A stretch of DNA of 64,000 nt, taken from assembly GCA_947302175.1 (NCBI GenBank), contig CAMYVB010000005.1, positions 1 through 64,000 of the forward strand. The letters are read 5' to 3'. The stretch is from an uncultured Bacteroidales bacterium (GTDB lineage: Bacteria > Bacteroidota > Bacteroidia > Bacteroidales > UBA932). A model generated the notes under the pieces. That model saw nothing but the letters and a program-made list of their open reading frames with translations. It ran no database searches and was not told the origin of the DNA. Both the position numbers and the translations under genes were made by a program. Shown one piece after another: positions 28,437 to 37,120 of the stretch (position 1 is its first letter; each line of letters begins with the position of its first letter).

Positions 28437-29425
28437 TTCTTTTCTCCTTGGGCTTTGAAAGCGGCATAACTGCGAAGGAAATGCAGACGGTCTATGGCGG
28501 GGGTGCCGAAAAGGACCTCCCCGCTCTTGCGCACGTTGCCTATTACGCCCGCCTGGGCGCATATGGTCGTGCCGTCCGCTATGTTGAGATGACCTATGAT
28601 GCCGGCCTGGCCGGCTATGATGCAGTTTTTGCCGATTTTGGTGGAGCCGGCTATGCCGGCAAGGGCTGCGATGGCGGTGTTGTCGCCTATCTCGACATTG
28701 TGGGCTATCTGGCAGAGATTGTCGATCTTGACGCCGCGGCCTATTATGGTCGAGCCCATCTCGGCTCGGTCAATCGTGGTGCAGGCGCCGATTTCGCAGT
28801 TGTCGCCTATCTTTACGTTGCCCAGATGCTCGATTTTCTGCCAGCTGCCGTCGGGGAGAGGGACGTTGCCGAAGCCGTCGGACCCGATTACGCAGTTGGA
28901 GTGCAGGATCACGCCGTCGCCTATTATGCTGCCGGGGTAGATGCGCACGCCGGGATAGATGATGCAGCGGCAGCCTATCTGAGAGCCTTCACCTATGGAA
29001 ACGCTGTCGTGGATGATGGTGCATTCGCCTATGGTGCAATGCTTTCCTATGCGCACGAACTCTCCTATGCTCACTTTTCGTCCTATTTTTGTGCCCCATC
29101 CTATGCGGGCGCTCAGGCTCCTCGAGCGGCGGTACTGCCTGCGGGAGTCGGAGACTATCTTGAGCAATTTCGATATGGCCTCGTAGGCGTTGTCGACTCT
29201 GACCAGAGTGGCGGAAACGCTCTGTCCGGGCTCGAAGTCCTTATTGACCAAGATCACTGAAGCCTTGCTTGAATAGACGTATTTCTCGTATTTGGGATTG
29301 GCGAAAAAGCAGAGCTGACCTTCCTTTCCTGTCTCTATCTTGGAAAATGAGCTGACCGTCGCTCCGGGGTCGCCTTCGACCGTGCCTCCAAGCAGGCTTG
29401 CCAATTCTGTCGCAGAATACTTCAT
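28433..29425 (-). CDS. lpxD: UDP-3-O-(3-hydroxyacyl)glucosamine N-acyltransferase
   Basis: [51 protein letters not shown]; hexapeptide repeats; ATGA overlap with lpxC. Confidence 0.95.
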   Translation of the reverse strand: MKYSATELASLLGGTVEGDPGATVSSFSKIETGKEGQLCFFANPKYEKYVYSSKASVILVNKDFEPGQSVSATLVRVDNAYEAISKLLKIVSDSRRQYRRSRSLSARIGWGTKIGRKVSIGEFVRIGKHCTIGECTIIHDSVSIGEGSQIGCRCIIYPGVRIYPGSIIGDGVILHSNCVIGSDGFGNVPLPDGSWQKIEHLGNVKIGDNCEIGACTTIDRAEMGSTIIGRGVKIDNLCQIAHNVEIGDNTAIAALAGIAGSTKIGKNCIIAGQAGIIGHLNIADGTTICAQAGVIGNVRKSGEVLFGTPAIDRLHFLRSYAAFKAQGEKK

Positions 29426-29446
29426 GGGTGCAAAATTGCGATAAAT

Positions 29447-29478
29447 TTTGCGCTTTTCAAAGATTGTACCTATATTTG
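29447..29478 (+). promoter_or_regulatory. Promoter for rimP-nusA-infB: TTTG (29447-29450) N20 TATATTTG (29471-29478)
   Basis: Matches the Bacteroidetes -33/-7 pattern. Confidence 0.65.
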
Positions 29479-29530
29479 CGTCCGTGAAAAGGAATGGGGC
29501 CGTCAGGTTCCCGTTTTTTGTTTTTAAGAC

Positions 29531-29803
29531 ATGGATAAACAGGAATTTTACAGCGTAGTGGAGAAGGCCGCGGCCGCAAGGGGCCTGCAGGTCGTCCGGA
29601 TCGATTTCGACGATGACGACAACGTGTTCGTCGTCACCATTGACAGGCCTGAGGGCATAGTGGACCTCGAGGACTGCGAAAGCGTCCACAGGGCGGTGCT
29701 CGCCGCCTTCGACCGCGATGTCGAGGACTATTCCCTGACCGTGACTTCGCTCGGCATCGACGCCGAGGAGGCCGACGCGATGCTGCGCGAGAATGAAGAG
29801 TAA
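29531..29803 (+). CDS. rimP: RimP-like ribosome maturation factor, N-terminal domain only (90 aa)
   Basis: [57 protein letters not shown]; directly upstream of nusA-infB; TAA 18 bp before nusA. Confidence 0.8.
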   Translation: MDKQEFYSVVEKAAAARGLQVVRIDFDDDDNVFVVTIDRPEGIVDLEDCESVHRAVLAAFDRDVEDYSLTVTSLGIDAEEADAMLRENEE

Positions 29804-29821
29804 TCAAATAAAAATCATATA

Positions 29822-31096
29822 ATGGAAAAAGAGAAAGTTATTACCCTGATCGACGCCTTCAAGGATTTCAAGGAGGAGAAAAACATCGACAGGCCCGTAA
29901 TGATGGGTGTGCTCAAGGACGTGTTCCTCACCCAGATCGCCAAGACCTACGGCTCAGCCGACAATTTCGACGTCATCGTCAACGTCGACAAAGGCACCTG
30001 CGAAATCTACCAGAATTTCGAAATCGTGGAGTCCGAGGACGAGATCGAGGATCCCAACGCCCAGATGACCCTCGCCCAGGTTGCCGCCGAGACCGGTGAC
30101 GACGACTACGAGGTGGGCGACACCTATACCAAGGACTTCAAGCTCTCCGAGTTCGGCCGCCGCGGCATACTCAACATACGCCAGAACCTTCAGGGCCGTA
30201 TCATGGACATCGAGAAGGCCAACGTCTTCAAGAAATACTCCGAGCGCGTGGGCGAAATCTTCGCCGGCGAGGTATATCAGAACTGGGCCAAGGAAGTCCT
30301 CATCCTCGACGAGGACGGCAACGAGCTGCACATCCCCCGCGGAGAGCAGATCCCCGGCGAGCACTTCAAGAAGGGCGACACCGTGCGTGCCATCATCAAG
30401 ACCGTCGAGATGCGCAACACCACTCCCTACATCGTCCTTTCCCGCACTTCCAACGAGTTCCTCGAGCGCCTCTTCGAGCAGGAAGTCCCCGAGATCGTGG
30501 ACGGCCTGATAACCATCAAGAAGGTGGTCCGCGTCCCCGGCGAAAGGGCCAAGGTCGCAGTGGAGTCCTACGATGAAAGGATAGACCCCATCGGCGCCTG
30601 CATCGGCGTCAAGGGCAGCAGGATACTCGGCATAGTGCGCGAGCTTCGCAACGAGAATATCGACGTCCTCCAGTGGACGTCCAACCCTCAGCTCATGATA
30701 CAGAGGGCCCTGAGTCCCGCCCGCGTCTCTTCGGTCGACATGGGTTCCGGCCCCGACGATAAGGTCAAGGTCTACATGCACCCCGATGAGGTCAAGAAGG
30801 GTATTGGCCGCGGCGGATGCAACATCCAGCTTGCAGGCATGCTCGTCGACCGCGAGATCGAGGTCTGGAGGGAACTCCCCAAGGATGCTCCCGGTTCAGA
30901 CGAGGAAGACGTCCTCCTGAGCGAATTCTCCAACGAGATAGACCAGTGGGTCATCGACCGCCTGGTGGCCATAGGTTGCGACACCGCCAAGAGCGTGCTC
31001 GCACTCTCTGCAGAGGACATAGCCCACAGGGCCGACCTCGAAGACGAGACCGTCCAGGACGTTCTCCAAATCCTCCGCGCGGAGTTTGAAGACTAA
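29822..31096 (+). CDS. nusA: Transcription termination/antitermination factor NusA
   Basis: S1 and KH domains: RVPGERAKVAVESYDERIDPIGACIGVKGSRILGIVRELRNENIDVLQW. Confidence 0.97.
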   Translation: MEKEKVITLIDAFKDFKEEKNIDRPVMMGVLKDVFLTQIAKTYGSADNFDVIVNVDKGTCEIYQNFEIVESEDEIEDPNAQMTLAQVAAETGDDDYEVGDTYTKDFKLSEFGRRGILNIRQNLQGRIMDIEKANVFKKYSERVGEIFAGEVYQNWAKEVLILDEDGNELHIPRGEQIPGEHFKKGDTVRAIIKTVEMRNTTPYIVLSRTSNEFLERLFEQEVPEIVDGLITIKKVVRVPGERAKVAVESYDERIDPIGACIGVKGSRILGIVRELRNENIDVLQWTSNPQLMIQRALSPARVSSVDMGSGPDDKVKVYMHPDEVKKGIGRGGCNIQLAGMLVDREIEVWRELPKDAPGSDEEDVLLSEFSNEIDQWVIDRLVAIGCDTAKSVLALSAEDIAHRADLEDETVQDVLQILRAEFED

Positions 31097-31118
31097 AGTT
31101 TCACATTGAAAGGGCAAT

Positions 31119-33911
31119 ATGGCAGAAATCAGACTAAATAAAATAATCAGGCAATTCAACATCGGCATAGCCGATCTCGTCGACTTCCTCAACAAGCAGG
31201 GCGCCGGCATCGAGGATCTGAACCCCAACACCAAGATTTCGGACACCTACATGCCCGCAATCCAGAAGCAGTTCGGCAAGGACCTCGAGATGAAGGAAGC
31301 TTCCGAAAAGGTGGACATCAAGCTCACCGAAATCCTCGAAAAGAGCGGCCGCCGTCAGGGACGCGACGCCGAGGAGGACGATGAGTACGAGCCCGTCAGG
31401 GAAACCGTCATCAAGAGCACCATCTTCCAGAAAGACGACACTCCTTCCAAACCCAAGGAGGAGCCTCAGGCCGCCCCCGAGCCCGAGCCCGTTCCCGAGC
31501 CCGAGATTCCCGCGGAGAAAGAGCCTGTCGCTGAGCCGGAGCCTCAGGTGTCAGTACCCGAGCCTGAGCCCGTCGCCCCCGCTGAGGCGGAGCCCGCTCC
31601 GGTAAAGGAAGAGGCTCCCGCCCCCGTGGAGCAGCCTGCTCCCCGCGAGGCAGAAAAGGCAGAGGAAGCTCCCGCTCCCGAGAAGGAAGAGACTCCCGCA
31701 CCCGCTGCCGAAGCCCCTTCAGCTGAGGGCACTTCCGAGACCGCCCCGACCGGCGGACTCAAGATAGTCGGCAAGATCGACATGTCCCAGTTCGAAAAGA
31801 AGAAGAGCAAGGGCAAGAGGGAAAGAATCACCAAGGGCCGCGAAAAGGTCGATGTTGGCAAGGTTGAAGCCGAAAACAATCCTTCGCGCAAGACCCAGGG
31901 CCAGAAGCAGGCCCAGCAGCCCCAGCAGGGCAAGGGCCGCAAGCGCGACCGCGGCGGCGAGCGTTTCAAGCCCGCAATGACCGAGGCCGAGCAGGAGGAG
32001 ATGCAAAAGCAGATCCAGAAGCAGGTCAAGGAGACCTACGCCCGCATGAACGAAGGCAAGAAGAACAACTTCGGCGCCAAGTACCGCAAGGAGAAGCGCG
32101 AAGCCGCCTCCCAGAGGGCCATGGAAGAGATGGAGCTCGAGGCCGCCGAGAAGAAGGTCCTGAAAGTGACGGAGTTCGTCACCGTCAACGACCTCGCCAC
32201 CCTGATGAACAACACGCCCGTCGTCAAGGTCATAGGCGCCTGCATGAGCCTTGGCCTCATGGTTTCCATCAACCAGAGGCTCGATGCCGAGACCCTCGTC
32301 CTCGTGGCAGAGGAGTTCGGCTACAAGGTCGAGTTCGTCACCGCCGAGATTTCTGAGGAAATCAGCAGCAACGAGCAGGAAGACAAGCCTGAAGATCTCG
32401 TGCCCCGTCCTCCGATTATCACCGTCATGGGCCACGTCGACCACGGTAAGACTTCGCTCCTCGACTATATTCGCAAGTCTAACGTCATCGCCGGCGAGGC
32501 CGGCGGCATCACCCAGCACATAGGCGCATACAGCGTCGAGCTCGAAGACGGCCGTCACATCACCTTCCTCGACACCCCCGGTCACGAGGCCTTCACCGCC
32601 ATGCGTGCCCGCGGCGCCCAGATGACCGACCTTGCTATCATTATTGTCGCTGCCGACGACGCCGTGATGCCCCAGACCCGTGAGGCCATCAACCACGCCC
32701 AGGCTGCAGGCGTACCCATGGTGTTCGCCATCAATAAGATAGATAAGCCGGGAGCCAATCCCGACACCATACGTCGCCAGCTCTCCGAGATGAACATACT
32801 CGTCGAAGACTGGGGCGGCAAATACCAGTGCCAGGAAATCTCCGCCAAGAAGGGCATTAACGTGGACAAGCTCCTCGAAAAGGTCCTCCTCGAAGCCGAA
32901 ATCCTCGAGCTCAAGGCCAATCCCAAGCGTCTCGCAAGCGGCGCCGTCATCGAGTCCTCCCTCGACAAGGGCAGGGGCTACCTTGCCACCGTCCTCGTCC
33001 AGCAGGGCACTCTCCACGTCGGCGACTGCATACTTTGCGGCAGCTTCTACGGCAGGGTCAAGAGCATGTACAACGAGTGCAACCAGAAGGTAAAGGAAGC
33101 CGGTCCTTCGACTCCCGTCTTCGTGCTCGGCCTCAACGGCGCTCCCGCCGCCGGCGAAAAGTTCGTCGTAATGGCTGACGAAAAGGAAGCCAAGAGCATA
33201 GCCCAGAAGAGGGAGCAGCTCCTCCGCATCCAGGGCATCAAGACCCAGAAGCACATGACCCTCGAAGAGATCGGCCGCCGCATCGCGATTGGCAACTTCA
33301 AGGAGCTCAACGTGATAGTCAAAGGCGACGTGGACGGCTCAGTCGAAGCCCTCTCCGATTCGCTCATCAAGCTCGGCACCGAGGAAGTCAAGGTCAACGT
33401 GATCCACAAGGCCGTCGGCGCCATCTCCGAGTCCGACGTACTGCTCGCCCAGGCTTCGGACGCCGTCATCATAGGCTTCCAGGTCCGTCCCACGGTCGAG
33501 GCCCGCAAGTCCGCCGAGAAGGAAGGCATCGAAATCCGCCTCTACTCCGTCATCTACGACGCCATCAACGAGGTCAAGGACGGTATCGAAGGCATGCTCG
33601 AGCCCGAGAAGAAGGAGGAAGTCACTGCCACGGCCGAGGTCAAGCAGACCTTCCGCATCAGCAAGGTCGGCACCATCGCCGGCTGTCTCGTGCGCGACGG
33701 CAAGCTCACTTCCAAGAGCAAGGTGCGCCTCATCCGCGACGGCATCGTGGTCTACACCGGCGAGCTCAGTTCCCTCCAGAGGGGCAAGGATGCCGCCAAG
33801 GAAGTCCCCGCCGGCATGGAGTGCGGCTGCGGCATCGCCGGCTACAACGACATCAAGGACGGCGACGTCATCGAGGCCTTCCAGATTGTCGAAATCAAGC
33901 GTACGCTGTAA
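31119..33911 (+). CDS. infB: Translation initiation factor IF-2 (Pro/Glu/Ala-rich N-terminal region)
   Basis: [41 protein letters not shown]...NKIDKP. Confidence 0.98.
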   Translation: MAEIRLNKIIRQFNIGIADLVDFLNKQGAGIEDLNPNTKISDTYMPAIQKQFGKDLEMKEASEKVDIKLTEILEKSGRRQGRDAEEDDEYEPVRETVIKSTIFQKDDTPSKPKEEPQAAPEPEPVPEPEIPAEKEPVAEPEPQVSVPEPEPVAPAEAEPAPVKEEAPAPVEQPAPREAEKAEEAPAPEKEETPAPAAEAPSAEGTSETAPTGGLKIVGKIDMSQFEKKKSKGKRERITKGREKVDVGKVEAENNPSRKTQGQKQAQQPQQGKGRKRDRGGERFKPAMTEAEQEEMQKQIQKQVKETYARMNEGKKNNFGAKYRKEKREAASQRAMEEMELEAAEKKVLKVTEFVTVNDLATLMNNTPVVKVIGACMSLGLMVSINQRLDAETLVLVAEEFGYKVEFVTAEISEEISSNEQEDKPEDLVPRPPIITVMGHVDHGKTSLLDYIRKSNVIAGEAGGITQHIGAYSVELEDGRHITFLDTPGHEAFTAMRARGAQMTDLAIIIVAADDAVMPQTREAINHAQAAGVPMVFAINKIDKPGANPDTIRRQLSEMNILVEDWGGKYQCQEISAKKGINVDKLLEKVLLEAEILELKANPKRLASGAVIESSLDKGRGYLATVLVQQGTLHVGDCILCGSFYGRVKSMYNECNQKVKEAGPSTPVFVLGLNGAPAAGEKFVVMADEKEAKSIAQKREQLLRIQGIKTQKHMTLEEIGRRIAIGNFKELNVIVKGDVDGSVEALSDSLIKLGTEEVKVNVIHKAVGAISESDVLLAQASDAVIIGFQVRPTVEARKSAEKEGIEIRLYSVIYDAINEVKDGIEGMLEPEKKEEVTATAEVKQTFRISKVGTIAGCLVRDGKLTSKSKVRLIRDGIVVYTGELSSLQRGKDAAKEVPAGMECGCGIAGYNDIKDGDVIEAFQIVEIKRTL

Positions 33912-33920
33912 AAGAGGGAA

Positions 33921-35597
33921 TTATCCCTTAAGCTTCTTATACTTGAAGCGTTTCGGTTCTTCGTAGCCGGGACGCTTCTTTTTATTCTCCTCGTAGTCGG
34001 CGAAGTTGCCTTCGAAGAAGGTCACGACTCCGTCGCCCTCGAATGAGAGTATGTGGGTGGCTATACGGTCGAGGAACCAGCGGTCGTGGGAGATTACGAC
34101 GGCGCAGCCGGCAAAGTTCTCCAGACCGTCCTCCAGGGCGCGTATGGTGTTGACATCCACGTCGTTGGTGGGTTCGTCGAGGAGAAGGACGTTGCCCTCG
34201 TCCTTGAGAGTGAGGGCAAGGTGCAGGCGGTTCCTTTCGCCGCCGGACAGTACGCCGCAGAGTTTCTCCTGGTCGGCGCCGGAGAAATTGAAGCGCGATA
34301 CATAGCTGCGGGCGTTGACTTCGCGCTTCCCGAGGCGGATCCATTCGCTGTCGCCGGCTATGGTTTCATAGACCGTCTTGTCGGGGTCTATGCTCTTGTG
34401 CTGCTGGTCAACATAGGAGATTTTAACGGTTTCGCCTATTGTGATTTCGCCGCTGTCGGGCTGCTCGAGGCCCATTATGAGGCGGAAGAGGGTGGTCTTG
34501 CCTGCGCCGTTGGGGCCAATGACGCCCACAATGCCTGCGGGCGGAAGGGAGAAGCTGAGATTCTCGAAGAGCACTTTGTCGCCGAAGGATTTGGTCACGT
34601 CTTTGAATTCTATGACACGGTTGCCGAGACGCGGCCCGTTGGGGATGTAGATTTCCAGGCTCGCTTCCTTTTCCTTCGCGTCGGCTTCAGCGAGCTTTTC
34701 GTATGCGCCGAGACGGGCCTTCTGCTTGGCGTGGCGGGCCTTGGGGGCCATCCTTACCCATTCGAGCTCGCGCTCCAGAGTGCGCCGCCTCCGGCTTTCC
34801 TGCTTTTCTTCCCTTGCGAGACGCTCGCTCTTCTGCTCCAGCCAGGAGGAATAGTTGCCCTTCCAGGGGATGCCTTCGCCGCGGTCCAGCTCAAGGATCC
34901 AGCCGGCGACGTTGTCGAGGAAGTAGCGGTCGTGGGTGACGGCGATGACAGTGCCCTTGTATTGCTGGAGATGGGCTTCGAGCCACTGTATGCTCTCGGC
35001 GTCGAGATGGTTGGTGGGCTCGTCGAGAAGGAGCACGTCGGGCTCGCTGAGGAGCAGGCGGCAGAGGGCCACCCTCCTGCGCTCGCCTCCCGAGATGGTG
35101 TCCACAAGGGCGTCGTCGGGCGGGCAGCTCAGGGCGTCCATGGCCCTCTGGAGCTTGGAATCTATGTCCCAGCCGCCCAGATGGTCGATTTTTTCGGTCA
35201 GTTCGCCCTGACGCATAATCAGCTCGTTCATCTTCTCATCGTCCATGGGCTCGGCGAAAGCCATGTTGATCTGCTCGTATTCCTTCAGGAGGTCCATTAC
35301 CTCGCTGACGCCTTCCTGCACGACCTCGAGCACGGTCTTTCCGCTCTGGAGCTGCGGCTCCTGCTCGAGATAGCCCACGGTATAGCCGGGGGCCCAGGCC
35401 ACCTCGCCCTTGTAGGACTTTTCGACTCCGGCGATGATTTTCAGGAGAGTCGATTTACCCGAGCCGTTGAGGCCTATGATGCCTATCTTGGCTCCGTAGA
35501 AGAAGGAGAGGTAGATGTCCTTGAGTATGGTCTTGTTGTTGTGCGGAAGGGTCTTGCCCACGCCCCACATGGAGAATATTATCTTTTCGTCAGCCAT
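33921..35597 (-). CDS. ettA: ABC-F family energy-dependent translational throttle protein EttA
   Basis: Two ABC domains (GLNGSGKST, GPNGAGKTT), two LSGGER/ISGGER signatures; MADEKIIFSMWGVGKTLPHNNKTILKDI. Confidence 0.93.
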   Translation of the reverse strand: MADEKIIFSMWGVGKTLPHNNKTILKDIYLSFFYGAKIGIIGLNGSGKSTLLKIIAGVEKSYKGEVAWAPGYTVGYLEQEPQLQSGKTVLEVVQEGVSEVMDLLKEYEQINMAFAEPMDDEKMNELIMRQGELTEKIDHLGGWDIDSKLQRAMDALSCPPDDALVDTISGGERRRVALCRLLLSEPDVLLLDEPTNHLDAESIQWLEAHLQQYKGTVIAVTHDRYFLDNVAGWILELDRGEGIPWKGNYSSWLEQKSERLAREEKQESRRRRTLERELEWVRMAPKARHAKQKARLGAYEKLAEADAKEKEASLEIYIPNGPRLGNRVIEFKDVTKSFGDKVLFENLSFSLPPAGIVGVIGPNGAGKTTLFRLIMGLEQPDSGEITIGETVKISYVDQQHKSIDPDKTVYETIAGDSEWIRLGKREVNARSYVSRFNFSGADQEKLCGVLSGGERNRLHLALTLKDEGNVLLLDEPTNDVDVNTIRALEDGLENFAGCAVVISHDRWFLDRIATHILSFEGDGVVTFFEGNFADYEENKKKRPGYEEPKRFKYKKLKG

Positions 35598-35626
35598 GGC
35601 TTTGGTCGTTAGTTTTCGCAAGATAG

Positions 35627-35656
35627 CAAAAAAAACCGGCCTTTTGAAAGCCGGTC
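35627..35656 (-). terminator. Rho-independent terminator downstream of rpmH
   Basis: ACCGGC(35635-35640)...GCCGGT(35650-35655); T-run on the minus strand. Confidence 0.8.
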
Positions 35657-35685
35657 CTTAGATGTCCTTATCAAGGAGGAGAGGA

Positions 35686-35838
35686 TTACCACCTGTCCTC
35701 GGAGGAGACGGAGAGTTTCTTGCGGCCGTGACGGCGGCGGGATGCGAGAACCCTGCGGCCGTTGGCGGTGCTCATGCGCTCGCGGAAGCCGTGCTTATTG
35801 ACTCTCTTGCGGTTTGAAGGCTGATATGTTCTTTTCAT
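35686..35838 (-). CDS. rpmH: 50S ribosomal protein L34 (not in the supplied ORF track)
   Basis: Minus-strand translation [50 protein letters not shown]. Confidence 0.97.
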   Translation of the reverse strand: MKRTYQPSNRKRVNKHGFRERMSTANGRRVLASRRRHGRKKLSVSSEDRW

Positions 35839-36536
35839 TTTATGATATTTTTATATTTTTCGCGAATTGGACTGCAAAGGTAGTTTTTTTCAACCTTAAT
35901 CACAAATTTTTCGTCAAAATATTCATCTGCCGGAAAACAGTCAGGTTTCCAGACACTTATCTTGCCTGCAGGGATGTGTCTGAGACGCACCAGGTCGGAA
36001 ATTTCCTGGGCGAGGTCGCCGCCCTTGAGACAGAAAAGGGACCCTCCAAGCCTCGGCCATATCCAGGCACAGAGTTTGTCCAGGCTGGCGACGGCCCTGC
36101 TGACGACAAAAACATAGTTGCCCGTCAAGGATTCGGCACGCGCAGTGACTACCTCCACGTTCGAAAGCCCCAGGGCCTTCGCTGCTTGAGAGGCGACGAG
36201 CGTCTTCTTGGCTATGCTGTCGCAGAGGGTAAAGTGCCATTTGGGATACATGACGGCAAGGGGCACTCCGGGAAATCCGCCTCCGGTACCGAGGTCCAGG
36301 ATAGAAAAATCCTCGTCGGGGCTGATTCCTTCCCTGTCGAAGCATCTTGCCAACGCGAGGCTGTGGAGGACGTGGTGGAAATAGAACGCATCCATATCCT
36401 TGCGGGATATGACGTTTATCTTATCGTTCCAGTCCCGGTATATCTGTCCCATGGCCTCGAAACGGGAAAGCCTCTCCTCGTCCAGGGAGGGGAATACTTT
36501 CAGGGCATGAGTCTTGAACGCTTCGAAATCAGTCAC
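35835..36536 (-). CDS. rsmG: 16S rRNA (guanine(527)-N(7))-methyltransferase RsmG
   Basis: [31 protein letters not shown]...[20 protein letters not shown]. Confidence 0.95.
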   Translation of the reverse strand: MTDFEAFKTHALKVFPSLDEERLSRFEAMGQIYRDWNDKINVISRKDMDAFYFHHVLHSLALARCFDREGISPDEDFSILDLGTGGGFPGVPLAVMYPKWHFTLCDSIAKKTLVASQAAKALGLSNVEVVTARAESLTGNYVFVVSRAVASLDKLCAWIWPRLGGSLFCLKGGDLAQEISDLVRLRHIPAGKISVWKPDCFPADEYFDEKFVIKVEKNYLCSPIREKYKNIIK

Positions 36537-37120
36537 TTCAAATCGGATTCTTTAGATAGTTTATCAATCATCATCTTGGCGCGGCGTATCCTTGTGCGAA
36601 CTGTATTGAGCTCAAGATTGCATTCCTGAGCGATTTCCTTGTATGACAAGCCGTCGACGAGGCGCTTTCTGGCGATGTCGCGGTACAGTTCGGGCAGGCC
36701 CTCGATGCAGCGCAGCGTCTCTTCCATGTCTTCTATGCGTATGATGGTATCAAGGGCTGAATCTTCCTCGTCCGTCATTGAGTCTGAGACATTGCTTTCC
36801 ATACCGTCTTCAAGGGAGAGAGGCTGCATGCGCGACTCCTGCTCCAGGACGTCGAGCGCGGTGTTCCTGGCGATTTTTTTGAGCCAGGTGAAGAAAGAGC
36901 CTATCGAAGGGTCGAAAGTGCTTATCTGGCGGAAAGCCTTTTCGAAACTGCGCGAACAGATGTCCTCCACGTGGAAGTCGTCGAGATACTTGAACGACGA
37001 GCGCAGATATGTGCCCAGCCCCCCTATGTACATGTCCCACAGGGCGGTGAAAGCGGTGCCGTCGCCTTTGACGGCCCTTTCAATCTGGGCATCAGTGGGC
37101 TTCAAGCCAGTTGTCGCCAT
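36533..37120 (-). CDS. RNA polymerase ECF-type sigma factor
   Basis: Sigma region 2 DICSRSFEKAFRQISTFDPSIGSFFTWLKKIARNTALD; region 4 LPELYRDIARKRLVDGLSYKEIAQECNLELNTVRTRIRRAK. Confidence 0.9.
   Translation of the reverse strand: MATTGLKPTDAQIERAVKGDGTAFTALWDMYIGGLGTYLRSSFKYLDDFHVEDICSRSFEKAFRQISTFDPSIGSFFTWLKKIARNTALDVLEQESRMQPLSLEDGMESNVSDSMTDEEDSALDTIIRIEDMEETLRCIEGLPELYRDIARKRLVDGLSYKEIAQECNLELNTVRTRIRRAKMMIDKLSKESDLK

Noticed and set aside
29426-29689. N-terminal extension of the lpxD ORF
   Set aside because: LpxD starts at [14 protein letters not shown]; the extension overlaps rimP and its promoter
31441-31730. Repetitive EPEP/APAE sequence in infB considered as a DNA repeat or recombination site
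   Set aside because: Low-complexity Pro/Glu/Ala N-terminal regions are ordinary in IF-2
31719-33254. 511-aa ORF antisense to infB
   Set aside because: Same artefact opposite IF-2
34053-35612. 519-aa ORF antisense to ettA
   Set aside because: Same artefact opposite an ABC-F gene
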